A DNA stretch of 64,000 nt, from contig NZ_JAUSWV010000002.1 in NCBI RefSeq assembly GCF_030815485.1, forward strand, positions 4,712,001 through 4,776,000. The letters are read 5' to 3'. Of the stretch, positions 32,372-40,190 are shown in pieces (the first letter of the stretch is position 1; the number at the start of each line of letters is the position of its first letter). The position numbers were made by a program, and so were the translations under genes. Under the pieces are notes generated by a model, which searched no databases, was not told the origin of the DNA, and saw nothing but the letters and a program-made list of their open reading frames with translations. Source of the stretch: Streptomyces rishiriensis (GTDB lineage: Bacteria > Actinomycetota > Actinomycetes > Streptomycetales > Streptomycetaceae).

Positions 32372-35070
32372 CGTGCGCCTCCCGCCCGTGCCGCCTGCTT
32401 GCGTACCACCGCCGTCAGATCGGACTGCCGCCCCTGAGGGGTCAGGCCGGGGAGCGGCCTGTCGAGGTCCACGTGGACCATCGCGCAGTACGTGTCGGCC
32501 ACCTCGCCGGCACAGGCGCGGGCCATGGACTGGGCGAGGTCACCGAGGGCGGGCGTGCGGTGTGGCTCACCGTGGGGCGTCCGGTGTGCCTCGGCGCGTG
32601 CCTCCCGGCGCCGGGCGAAGGCGAGGGCCCGCCCTTGTTCCCTGCGCGGCGGTGCGCAGCCGTCCCGGCAGATGTCGCGGGAGCACAGTTCGTACGGCAG
32701 CAGCCGGGACAGAGCGCGGGTCGGCTCCGCCATATGCCGTACGACGGAGTCGTCATCGACGACGCGTGCGGTGTCCACAGCCGGGTCGGACCGGATCCCG
32801 GCGAGCAGGGGATCGCTGGTGCGGGGGGTGGTGACGAGCGCCTGGCCGCGCCGGAGGGTGGCCGCGGTCTGCGCGGAACGGGGACCGGCGCCCATGTCGT
32901 CGAGCATGGCTTGACGGCTCTGCGCGCTGCGCAGCGCGTGCATGATCTTGACGCCGGTCAAGGCGGTTGCCGCCTCGTCCAGGCGTTCGGGCACCTGGTC
33001 GACGAGGACGAAGCCCTGCCCGAACGAGCTGAGTTCGGCGAGGGCGTTGGCGAGGGCGGAGACCGCCTCCGCCGACCTGCGGTCGGGGCCGCCGGTCGGC
33101 CGGGCGAAGACGCGGTGGGCCTCCTCCAGCACGAGGAGATGGCGCAGCCGGCGGTTCTGGCTGCCGCGCAGCCGGGCGAAGGCGGACAACTGGGAGATCA
33201 GGAAGCCGAGGGTCATGTCGATCGCGGCCGGGTCTGCCATGGAGGCCAGTTCCAGTACGGCGGGCCGGTCGAGGAGGCCGGCCCAGTCGGTCTGCTCGAC
33301 GGTGTCGAACATGTAGCCGTGCTCACCGCTGAGCAGCGCCCGCACGCGGGTGACGAGGGCGGGGAAGACGTTGAGGGCCTGGCCTCGGTACGCACTGTCG
33401 TCCTGGAGCGTGTCGAGAACGGGAAGCAGTGCGCGCAAGGTCGGCACGGGGCCGGGCAGCTCGCGCCCGCCGTCCCAGCCGGCCCGGACGTAGGTCTCCT
33501 CCAGAGCCTGTTCGAGGATGAGCGGCAGCGCGCTGTCCATGTCGGGCACTACGGCGCGGAAGACGGCCATCAGCGACGAGATGTGCGCGTGGACGGAGAC
33601 GCCCGGGGGAGGCTGGAGAGGGTTGAACCGCCACGGTGCACGTTCCGAGTCACCGAGAGTGTGGATGCGCAGCGCCTCCATGCCGGGTACGGCGAGCATG
33701 CCGCGGTGCTCCGTCTTGACCGGCTCGATGACCAGCCAGGGCACCTTGTGGTCCCGCCACAGCTGGACGAGAAGGCTTTGAAGGGTGGTCGACTTGCCGG
33801 TGTTGGGCGCGCCGACGATCAGGGCGTGGCTGACGAGGTCGTCGAGCGGGAGGTGGAGGGCGGCCGCGGGGCCGCCGCTGATCCGGTCGCCCAGGGCGAG
33901 CACGGGGGTGTCCGGATCGGGCGCGGGCGCCGGGGTGACCTGCTCCAGTGCGGGCGAAGACACCTCCAGACCGGGGCAGCCGTCGGGGCCGGGAACCGGG
34001 AGGACGAGCATCGAGGCGGCTTCCTCGGGCCCGAACAGATAGGGCACGCGGCGTATGGACTCGGGGGCCAGGGGCAGTTGCCAGACAGGGTGGCCGCCCC
34101 AGGGCGCGACCGAGCCGCCGGCCAGGCACTGTGCGGCCAGCCGAAGTTCCTCGACGTTGCCGGGCCGCACGACGCTCACGCCGCCGGTCATCCCGCGTTC
34201 GGTCACCTCGTACGACGACCCGACGGCCGCCGCGAGCGTGGCGGCAACCGTGTCGGTGGTCGCCCGGTCGCCGACGACCGTGGCCCGCGCCAGGATCTTG
34301 GCCGAGCTGTCACCGAAGCGGCGCCAGGCCTCCAGGGCGCGGCGGGCGTTGTCGTCGGGCGGCAGTTCCAGTGGCCCCAGGTACTCATGGACGGTCCGGG
34401 CGGTGGCTTCGTACTCCAGGCCGGAGCAGAGGTGACCGTAGGCCTCGCTCTCCAGGGGAGACAGCGCGGTCGGCAGGAAGACCAGGCTGACCAGCACGAG
34501 GGACGGGGTGTGCAGCAGGGTACGCAGGAACGGATCCCAGGCGGAGCCGTCGCCGTGCAGCCGCCCGGGCAGGTAGTAGTACTCGGCGGCGGAGTAGTCG
34601 GCCAGGGCGGGGGCGACGATCTCCTCGTGCCTCCGGACCTCGGCACAGGTCACCGGGCCTGTGGGGATGACGAGGTCCGTCGGGTCGGCCGGTTCCACGA
34701 CGAAGCCGGCGGGCAGCAGCCGCGCCGCCGCGCCCAGCAACTGCTGGGCGGCCACGTCGGCCTCGGACGGCGTGCTGCCCGCGGCGCGGGCGATGAGGTG
34801 GCAGTCGATGCCCTGGGGGCGACCGGAGGCGGGCGCGGTGTACCGGACCTCCAGAGCCGCGCGGTTCGCCCAGCCCCGCAGGGCCTGCACGATTCGGGTG
34901 GAGACGGCGCGCATCGCCGCGCCGCTCTCTGCGGGACCGGCCGTCTCGGGCGCTCGGGGGCCCGAGACGATCCGGGCCGCCGCAGTGGCCCAGCAGTCCG
35001 GCTTGGCGAAGAAATCCGTGTCTGCCCAGATCACGGCTGTGTCATGACGGACGTCCGGGGGCCACTGCAC
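32368..35070 (-). CDS. HerA/FtsK-type P-loop ATPase
   Basis: 900 aa. The GTG is preceded by AGGAGGTG. The N-terminal ~400 residues have no recognised domain and start with QWPPDVRHDTAVIWADTDFF. The ATPase core has Walker A VGAPNTGKSTTLQSLL (~419-433) and Walker B HLLVLEEAHRVF (~642-653), and later VLVDQVPERLDE, typical of HerA/VirB4-like DNA or protein pumps. The C-terminus includes a Cys cluster (ELCSRDICRDGC, ~790-800) that may bind metal. ATPases of this group form hexamers and are common in bacterial conflict systems (HerA-nuclease, HerA-Sir2). Here it is translationally coupled to an RNase-like gene and a membrane effector gene. Confidence 0.85.
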   Translation of the reverse strand: MQWPPDVRHDTAVIWADTDFFAKPDCWATAAARIVSGPRAPETAGPAESGAAMRAVSTRIVQALRGWANRAALEVRYTAPASGRPQGIDCHLIARAAGSTPSEADVAAQQLLGAAARLLPAGFVVEPADPTDLVIPTGPVTCAEVRRHEEIVAPALADYSAAEYYYLPGRLHGDGSAWDPFLRTLLHTPSLVLVSLVFLPTALSPLESEAYGHLCSGLEYEATARTVHEYLGPLELPPDDNARRALEAWRRFGDSSAKILARATVVGDRATTDTVAATLAAAVGSSYEVTERGMTGGVSVVRPGNVEELRLAAQCLAGGSVAPWGGHPVWQLPLAPESIRRVPYLFGPEEAASMLVLPVPGPDGCPGLEVSSPALEQVTPAPAPDPDTPVLALGDRISGGPAAALHLPLDDLVSHALIVGAPNTGKSTTLQSLLVQLWRDHKVPWLVIEPVKTEHRGMLAVPGMEALRIHTLGDSERAPWRFNPLQPPPGVSVHAHISSLMAVFRAVVPDMDSALPLILEQALEETYVRAGWDGGRELPGPVPTLRALLPVLDTLQDDSAYRGQALNVFPALVTRVRALLSGEHGYMFDTVEQTDWAGLLDRPAVLELASMADPAAIDMTLGFLISQLSAFARLRGSQNRRLRHLLVLEEAHRVFARPTGGPDRRSAEAVSALANALAELSSFGQGFVLVDQVPERLDEAATALTGVKIMHALRSAQSRQAMLDDMGAGPRSAQTAATLRRGQALVTTPRTSDPLLAGIRSDPAVDTARVVDDDSVVRHMAEPTRALSRLLPYELCSRDICRDGCAPPRREQGRALAFARRREARAEAHRTPHGEPHRTPALGDLAQSMARACAGEVADTYCAMVHVDLDRPLPGLTPQGRQSDLTAVVRKQAARAGGAR

Positions 35071-35105
35071 GTTGTCACCTCCTGGAGAAAGCGGGTGTCG
35101 GCGGC

Positions 35106-35426
35106 TCAGATCTCGTCGAACGGGTTGCGGGTGCGGTGCTCGGGCTGCGGCGCGGGGGCGTTCCGCGGGCTGTCGTCGCCCCTCATGAGGTTGGCCACGT
35201 TCTGCCGGGCGACCTGGCGGTTTCCCTGCCGCTGCTGCGCCACGAGCAGAAGGATCGGCAGACCGATGGGCCAGAAAGTGCCCGGCACCATCGTCTTGAA
35301 GCGGGCGCCGATGCCGTTCAGACCGGACCCGTTGATGTCGGCCCAGTGCAGGTTGAAGAGACTCATCGCGTAGCGGGTGGTCCCGATGATGCCCGCGACA
35401 TAGACGAAGAAGATGACCCAGCCCAT
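35106..35426 (-). CDS. Small two-helix membrane protein of the ATPase-toxin cassette
   Basis: 106 aa, ATG with GGAAGGAC upstream. Hydrophobic segments at ~1-20 (WVIFFVYVAGIIGTTRYAMS) and ~48-63 (GTFWPIGLPILLLVAQ), then a polar tail of ~40 residues ending HRTRNPFDEI. I recognise no family. It sits 35 bp before the ATPase gene and may be a membrane partner or anchor for it. Confidence 0.7.
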   Translation of the reverse strand: MGWVIFFVYVAGIIGTTRYAMSLFNLHWADINGSGLNGIGARFKTMVPGTFWPIGLPILLLVAQQRQGNRQVARQNVANLMRGDDSPRNAPAPQPEHRTRNPFDEI

Positions 35427-35484
35427 GGCTGTCCTTCCGTGACGGCTCGGAGCGTCGTGGATCCGGATGGTGGGGCGACGCGGC

Positions 35485-35943
35485 TCAGACGCCGAAGAAT
35501 CCGCTCTGGTACTTGCGGATCTCCTCGCGGGCGAAGCCGGTGCTGTCCGCGACGCTGTAGAGCGCCGGGGCGACGGCGAGTCCGTGGACGGACTCGATGA
35601 CAGCGGTGAGGTCGAGGTAGTCGAAGAGCTTGAGGTTGCCGGTGGTTCCGGTGAGGAGCCAGCCTGCGGTGAGGTTGGTGCCGACCGGGAAGCCGTAGTG
35701 CATCATCCGCAGGCCTCGGGCCTTGCGGTCCAACGGCTGGACGACGAGGAACCTCCGAGCCCCTTGCCCGCGCATCGCGGCGAAGAGGCCGTCGGAGTTG
35801 TTCTCCAGGTTCATCTCGACGGGCAGGCCCTGATCCTGGGTCGCCTTGGCGACCTCGCGCAGGTAGCTGTCGGAGTGCCCGGCCGCGCCGGGGATCAGCT
35901 GGTTGAAGGAGTCGATGACGTCGAACTGGTTGAGGATTCCCAC
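35485..35943 (-). CDS. Unknown cytosolic protein of the ATPase-toxin cassette
   Basis: 152 aa from the GTG at 35943 (a G-run ribosome site at proper distance); the longer open frame begins with basic residues and lacks a site. No family recognised. The sequence alternates hydrophobic and polar residues like an alpha/beta fold: ILNQFDVIDSFNQLIPGAAG, RRFLVVQPLDRKARGLRMMH, LTAVIESVHGLAVAPALY, ending QSGFFGV. No signal peptide or membrane segment. It is 58 bp upstream of the small membrane protein gene and on the same strand. Confidence 0.7.
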   Translation of the reverse strand: MGILNQFDVIDSFNQLIPGAAGHSDSYLREVAKATQDQGLPVEMNLENNSDGLFAAMRGQGARRFLVVQPLDRKARGLRMMHYGFPVGTNLTAGWLLTGTTGNLKLFDYLDLTAVIESVHGLAVAPALYSVADSTGFAREEIRKYQSGFFGV

Positions 35944-36062
35944 GGTGTCCCCCCGAGATCGTCCGATTGACTGACGGGGGAAGTGAACACGCGGCATGGC
36001 GCACTTACGGCGCACGGAGCGCCCTTACGGCGCACAGGGTGCGCTCAACTCCGTTGCGCCAC

Positions 36063-37022
36063 TCACCAGTTCCAGCGGAAGCCGACCACCGACCGCTCGA
36101 CGAAAGGCACATAGCGATGTGCACTGCCCGCTTCGCACACTTCGGCGGGCTCCAACTGCACCGGGTCGCCGAGGTGGTGGTCCGACCAGGTCGCCCACCA
36201 GAGCCGACTGGGCAACCGACGCGGCTCGAAGTGCACCGCGATGTCGAAGTTCTCGATCCGGCCGCGGGCGGGGCGCCGTACCTCCTGAGGGGGTTGCGGC
36301 GCGGGACGGTAGGCGGTCCGGTATTCGAACGAGGTGCGCTGACCTTGCTTGAGCGGCTGGGGGAATGCGATCTCGTGGGAAACCAGGCCGTCGTAATGAT
36401 GTTCCGGTCCGAGAGTTCCGCCGTGCAACACCTCGATGGCCGCCACGGAGGATTCGTGATTGAACAGGTAGCTGTCCACTCCGTCCTCGAGAGCCATGAT
36501 CACATGCTTGGTGCGGCGTTCGGTCAACTGTCCCTCACTGTCGAGGAAATAGCGTTCGAATACCGTCACCGTGCGATGCCATTGGCGTCTGATCATTTCC
36601 CGGGGTTCCTGGACCGCGTCGGAGATTCCGTCGGGCCGGTTTCCGGAATCGCTTTCGTGCGTGGCCCGCAGACACACGGCGTCGCGCTCGTCCACGCGAA
36701 AGGCGTCGATAAGCCAGGTCAGCGTCTCTGCTGTGATCATCGTACCGTCGAGCGCTCGGCGGACGCGGTCCTTCAGGTTGCGGGCGAGGGACTGCTCGGA
36801 CTCGGGGAACTCGCCGGAATCCCACAGGTGTTCGGCCAGGACTTGAGCCACGGCGGCGATGCTCACCCGGCCGCCCGAACGGTCCCGCTGGACACGTGCG
36901 CGCCACCGGCCCCGATATCGCGGCTGGGTGGCCAGCAGTTCGGTGAGCAGCGCCGAAGTGGCCTCGAAGGTCTTTTCCTTGATCAACGCTGCTCCGCCCG
37001 CGTAAACCGAATCACGGCGCAT
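36063..37022 (-). CDS. Putative HTH-containing protein, probable regulator of the cassette
   Basis: 319 aa from the ATG at 37022, which lacks a ribosome site; a TTG at about 36984 after GGAG is an alternative. Residues ~45-115 are helical with RVSIAAVAQVLAEHLWDSGE and ARNLKDRVRRALDGTMITAE followed by TLTWLIDAFRV, resembling an XRE-like DNA-binding domain. Residues ~140-319 are beta-rich (RTVTVFERYFLDSEGQLTER, FDIAVHFEPRRLPSRLWWAT) and end VVGFRWNW; such ends recur in Streptomyces proteins of unknown role. Its DNA has visibly lower GC than the flanks. It is the first gene of the minus-strand cassette, 119 bp ahead of the next. Confidence 0.65.
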   Translation of the reverse strand: MRRDSVYAGGAALIKEKTFEATSALLTELLATQPRYRGRWRARVQRDRSGGRVSIAAVAQVLAEHLWDSGEFPESEQSLARNLKDRVRRALDGTMITAETLTWLIDAFRVDERDAVCLRATHESDSGNRPDGISDAVQEPREMIRRQWHRTVTVFERYFLDSEGQLTERRTKHVIMALEDGVDSYLFNHESSVAAIEVLHGGTLGPEHHYDGLVSHEIAFPQPLKQGQRTSFEYRTAYRPAPQPPQEVRRPARGRIENFDIAVHFEPRRLPSRLWWATWSDHHLGDPVQLEPAEVCEAGSAHRYVPFVERSVVGFRWNW

Positions 37023-37281
37023 TCATTGAACCACAACGAAAAGATCGCCAAACTCGTTGAGCGTATGCGCAGTTGAGTACGGAATCTGGACGAGCCTTTC
37101 CGCCTTGATCAGGCTTCCGAGCTCGGTATCAGGGGAAGCCCCTCGACACCACGATGACGCTCGGTCGTGGCGGCCGGGCTGCCGCCTCCGCGAGACAGGC
37201 AGCCAGGCATGCAGGGCGGGCAGGCCCCCTGGCAGCCAGGCAGAGGCAGCGGGGCAGGCATGCAGCGGGTGTCCGGTTGGC

Positions 37282-38247
37282 TCAGCTCAGTACGCGTGCC
37301 GGCTTTCCCGCCAGATACGCCCGGACTCCTTCCGCCGCCTGCCCGTAGTACCGCTCGTAGTTCGCCCGGGAGACGTACCCGAGGTGCGGCGTCGCCAGCA
37401 GGCGGGGAGCCGTGCGCATCGGGTGGTCGGCGGGGAGGGGTTCGATGTCGAAGACGTCCACGCCCGCGCCGGCGATACGGCCCTCCCGCAGCGTCGCCAG
37501 CAACGCCGCCTGGTCGACGATCCCCGCCCGCGAGGTGTTGACCAGGTACGCCGTCGGCTTGAGGAGAGCCAGTTCGGCGGGGCCGAGCAGCCCCCGGGTG
37601 CGGTCGCTCAGGGCGAGGTGAATCGACACGAAGTCGCTCCCGGAGAGAAGCTCCTCCTTCGAGGAGGCCAGCCGCACGCCGGACTGCGCCGCCCGATCCG
37701 CCGTCAGGTTCTGGCTCCACGCGCTCACCTCCATGCCGAAGGCGAGGCCCACCCGGGCGACCGACGTGCCGATCTTCCCCAGGCCCAGCAGCCCGAGCCG
37801 CCGTCCGTGCAGGTCCGCGCCGACCGTGGACTGCCACGGCCCGCCCTCCCGCAGAGCGGTGCTCTCCTGCACCAGCCCGCGCGCGAGGCCCAGCAGCAAC
37901 GCCCACGTCAGCTCCACCGGCGGAGTCGAGGAGCTCTCCGTACCGCACACCGTCACGCCGTTCGCCTTGGCCGCCGCGTAATCGATCACCGAGTTGCGCA
38001 TGCCGGAGGCGATCAGCAGGCGCAGCCGGGGGAGACGGTCCAGCAGCGACGCCGGGAAGGAGACGCGCTCCCGCAAAGTGACCACACAGTCGAAGTCGGC
38101 CAGCGCCGCGGCGAGTTCGTCCTCGTCATCGAAATGCTCGGTGAAGGAGACGGCCTCCACCTCCTCGTCCGACGCCGGCGCCGACCAGTCGGCGAGAGTC
38201 GTCGCGACGTTCTGGAAGTCGTCGAGTACGGCACAGCGGAAGGGCAC
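37282..38247 (-). CDS. D-2-hydroxyacid dehydrogenase family protein
   Basis: 321 aa, GTG start with GGAGGAAAG. NAD-dependent 2-hydroxyacid dehydrogenase fold: GLLGLGKIGTSVARVGLAFG (Rossmann), NTSRAGIVDQAAL with the substrate Arg, DVFDIEPLP with the Glu partner, and TPHLGYVS with the catalytic His. Reduces a 2-oxoacid or the reverse; the exact substrate cannot be read from sequence. It is the first ordinary gene beyond the cassette. The 259-bp gap before it (37023-37281) has only short GGCAGCCAGGCA-type repeats at ~37197-37265. Confidence 0.9.
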   Translation of the reverse strand: MPFRCAVLDDFQNVATTLADWSAPASDEEVEAVSFTEHFDDEDELAAALADFDCVVTLRERVSFPASLLDRLPRLRLLIASGMRNSVIDYAAAKANGVTVCGTESSSTPPVELTWALLLGLARGLVQESTALREGGPWQSTVGADLHGRRLGLLGLGKIGTSVARVGLAFGMEVSAWSQNLTADRAAQSGVRLASSKEELLSGSDFVSIHLALSDRTRGLLGPAELALLKPTAYLVNTSRAGIVDQAALLATLREGRIAGAGVDVFDIEPLPADHPMRTAPRLLATPHLGYVSRANYERYYGQAAEGVRAYLAGKPARVLS

Positions 38248-38311
38248 GGCTTTCCTCCGGGTGGGGTGATTCCGACCGGGAACAGGTCCGGTCCGAGGCT
38301 ACGGCGAGCCC

Positions 38312-38746
38312 GTGAGCGACTCGGCCGCGACCGGCGGCTACTCCGGCACCCCCCTCGCCAGGAAGCTCGGCGTCAAGCCCGGCCACCGGGTGCGACTGCG
38401 ACACGCCCCGGCCGGTTGGGACGTCCCCGGACTCCCCGACGGCGTCCAGGTCGCCCCGGGCGGCCCCCGCGACGCCGACGTCACCGTGGCCTTCTACCGC
38501 GACCACGCCCACCTCGCCGCCGAGACCCCGGCCCTCGTCCTTGACCTCGCCGACGACGCCATGCTCTGGATCGCCTGGCCCCGCAAGGCGGCCGGACATG
38601 TCAGCGACCTCACCGAGAACGCCCTCCGCGACCTCTTCCTCCCCCTCGGCGTCGTGGACGTCAAGGTCGCCGCGCTGGGGGAGGACTGGTCGGGGCTCAA
38701 GTTCGTCCGACGCAGGCAGGACCGACGCGGCCGGACCGGCACATAG
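38312..38746 (+). CDS. DUF3052 family protein
   Basis: 144 aa from a GTG at 38312. The N-terminus GYSGTPLARKLGVKPGHRVR and the segment AWPRKAAGHVSDLTENALRD are diagnostic of the DUF3052 family of small cytosolic actinobacterial proteins. It is divergent from the dehydrogenase gene with 64 bp between. No biochemical role is known to me. Confidence 0.85.
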   Translation: MSDSAATGGYSGTPLARKLGVKPGHRVRLRHAPAGWDVPGLPDGVQVAPGGPRDADVTVAFYRDHAHLAAETPALVLDLADDAMLWIAWPRKAAGHVSDLTENALRDLFLPLGVVDVKVAALGEDWSGLKFVRRRQDRRGRTGT

Positions 38747-38865
38747 GGGAGGCAAAATGAGGCGGCGTCGGAGCAACGCCCGCACCTGAGGCAACATCTA
38801 GGTGAACGACGGGCCCGCGCGTGGACGGGACACGGTCGCGTCGAGGGCCGGACGGAGTGAGGGAC

Positions 38866-39786
38866 GTGGTGGACGTGTCGGACATCGGGGACATGGCGGA
38901 GCCGAGGATCGCCGTGGCCGTCGTGACCATGGGCAACCGGCCCGACGAGGTCGACGCGCTGCTGGAGTCGGTGGCCAAGCAGGACCTGGCGCCCGCCCGC
39001 ATCGTGATCGTCGGCAACGGCTGCGCACTTCCCGACTTCGCCCGGCGCCTCTCCCTGCCAGGCGAGGTCACCGCGATCGACGTCGACGAGAACCTCGGCT
39101 GCCCCGGGGGTCGCAACGTCGCCCTCGCCCGGCTGAGGGAGTACGGCGATGTGGACGTCGTCGTCGAACTGGACGACGACGGGCTGCTGGTGGACGCCGA
39201 CGTGTTGAGCCGCATACGCGACCTGTACGCCGCGGACGCACGACTCGGCATCGTCGGCTTCCGTATCGCCGACGAGCACGGCGAGACCCAGCGTCGGCAT
39301 GTGCCGCGTGTCGGCGCCTCGGACCCGATGCGGGGCGGCTACGTCACCGGCTTCCTCGGCGGCGGCCACGCCCTGAGCATGGCCATGCTCGCGGAGACCG
39401 GCGACTGGCCCGCCGAGTTCTTCTTCGCGCACGAGGAGACCGACCTGGCCTGGCGGGCGACCGACGCCGGCTGGAAGATCCTCTACGCGCCTGAGCTGCT
39501 GCTCCAGCATCCCAAGACCTCGCCCGCCCGGCACGCGATATACCACCGGGTGACGGCCCGGAACCGGGTCTGGCTGGTCCGGCGCAACCTTCCGCTGCTC
39601 CTCATCCCCGTCCACCTGGGCGTCTGGATCGCCGTCACGCTCCTGCGCACCCGCTCGCTCGGTGGCCTCAAGGCCTGGTTCGGCGGATTCGCGGAGGGCG
39701 TGCGCAAGCCGGCCGGACGTAGGCGGCCCATGCAGTGGCGGACGGTGTGGCGGCTGACCAGGCTGGGCAGGCCGCCCATCATCTGA
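38866..39786 (+). CDS. Family 2 glycosyltransferase
   Basis: 306 aa from the GTG at 38866 (GGAG eight bases upstream); the ATG at 38893 (MAEPRIAVAVVTMG) is an alternative. GT-A fold: RIAVAVVTMGNRPDEVDALL, NLGCPGGRNVALAR, ELDDDG as DXD-like metal site, GFLGGGHALSMAM and FAHEETDLAWRA with the catalytic-base acid. A C-terminal hydrophobic segment (LLLIPVHLGVWIAVTLL) suggests membrane association. Probably transfers a sugar to a cell-surface lipid or polysaccharide; no other polysaccharide genes adjoin it. Confidence 0.9.
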   Translation: MVDVSDIGDMAEPRIAVAVVTMGNRPDEVDALLESVAKQDLAPARIVIVGNGCALPDFARRLSLPGEVTAIDVDENLGCPGGRNVALARLREYGDVDVVVELDDDGLLVDADVLSRIRDLYAADARLGIVGFRIADEHGETQRRHVPRVGASDPMRGGYVTGFLGGGHALSMAMLAETGDWPAEFFFAHEETDLAWRATDAGWKILYAPELLLQHPKTSPARHAIYHRVTARNRVWLVRRNLPLLLIPVHLGVWIAVTLLRTRSLGGLKAWFGGFAEGVRKPAGRRRPMQWRTVWRLTRLGRPPII

Positions 39787-39946
39787 GGCTCCGTCGAGAG
39801 CTCTGAGGGACCGGCGCGAAACGGGGCGCGGGGCCCGGTCGGTCACCTCCGCCGACCGAGGCCCCGCGCGCCCCCGGATCCGGCCGCGGCGGCGACACTC
39901 CCCCGAGTTGCGCGTGGATACGCGCGCACCGTCGGGCCGATTCCGA

Positions 39947-39962
39947 TGATGTGATCACATCA
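39947..39962. promoter_or_regulatory. 16-bp palindrome TGATGTGATCACATCA
   Basis: Perfect 16-bp palindrome in the 404-bp gap between the glycosyltransferase and the AfsR-type gene. The shape is like GntR- or CRP-type operators (TGTGATCACA core). It lies about 240 bp before the regulator start. The first part of the gap (39787-39940) shows nothing else I can name. Confidence 0.55.
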
Positions 39963-40066
39963 GATCGCGCCAACGGATCGCTAACATGTGGCCGACCGGA
40001 TGCGCGTCGTCACTGGTCACTTGGTGTTCCCGTGTTGGGGCTGGGTACGCATCACGAACGCGAGCA

Positions 40067-40127
40067 ACTCGATCATGCGACCCGGCAATGCGACTCGGTG
40101 ATTCGACTCGATCATGCGACCCGGCAA
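40067..40127. promoter_or_regulatory. Two 22-bp direct repeats upstream of the AfsR-type regulator
   Basis: ACTCGATCATGCGACCCGGC plus AA occurs identically at 40067-40088 and 40106-40127, 39 bp apart start to start (close to four helical turns), ending 63 bp before the gene. SARP/AfsR proteins bind direct repeats near promoters, so autoregulation is possible. Slippage or duplication noise cannot be excluded. Confidence 0.55.
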
Positions 40128-40190
40128 GGGAACTCGGGCAAGTAAGGCAAGTCGGTACGGGCACCGGTGTGGACCGGGCGTGGAAAGGTG

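Noticed and set aside
36063..37022. CD-NTase or nucleotidyltransferase that would complete a CBASS operon
   Set aside because: No GS...DxD nucleotidyltransferase motif is present; the N-terminus looks like a DNA-binding helical domain.
30925..37281. Prophage or integrative element with integrase
   Set aside because: No integrase, excisionase, replication or conjugation gene was found and no repeated tRNA end is visible, so only an accessory cassette is claimed.
40067..40127. CRISPR array
   Set aside because: Only two repeat copies and no cas genes; better explained as a duplicated regulatory site.
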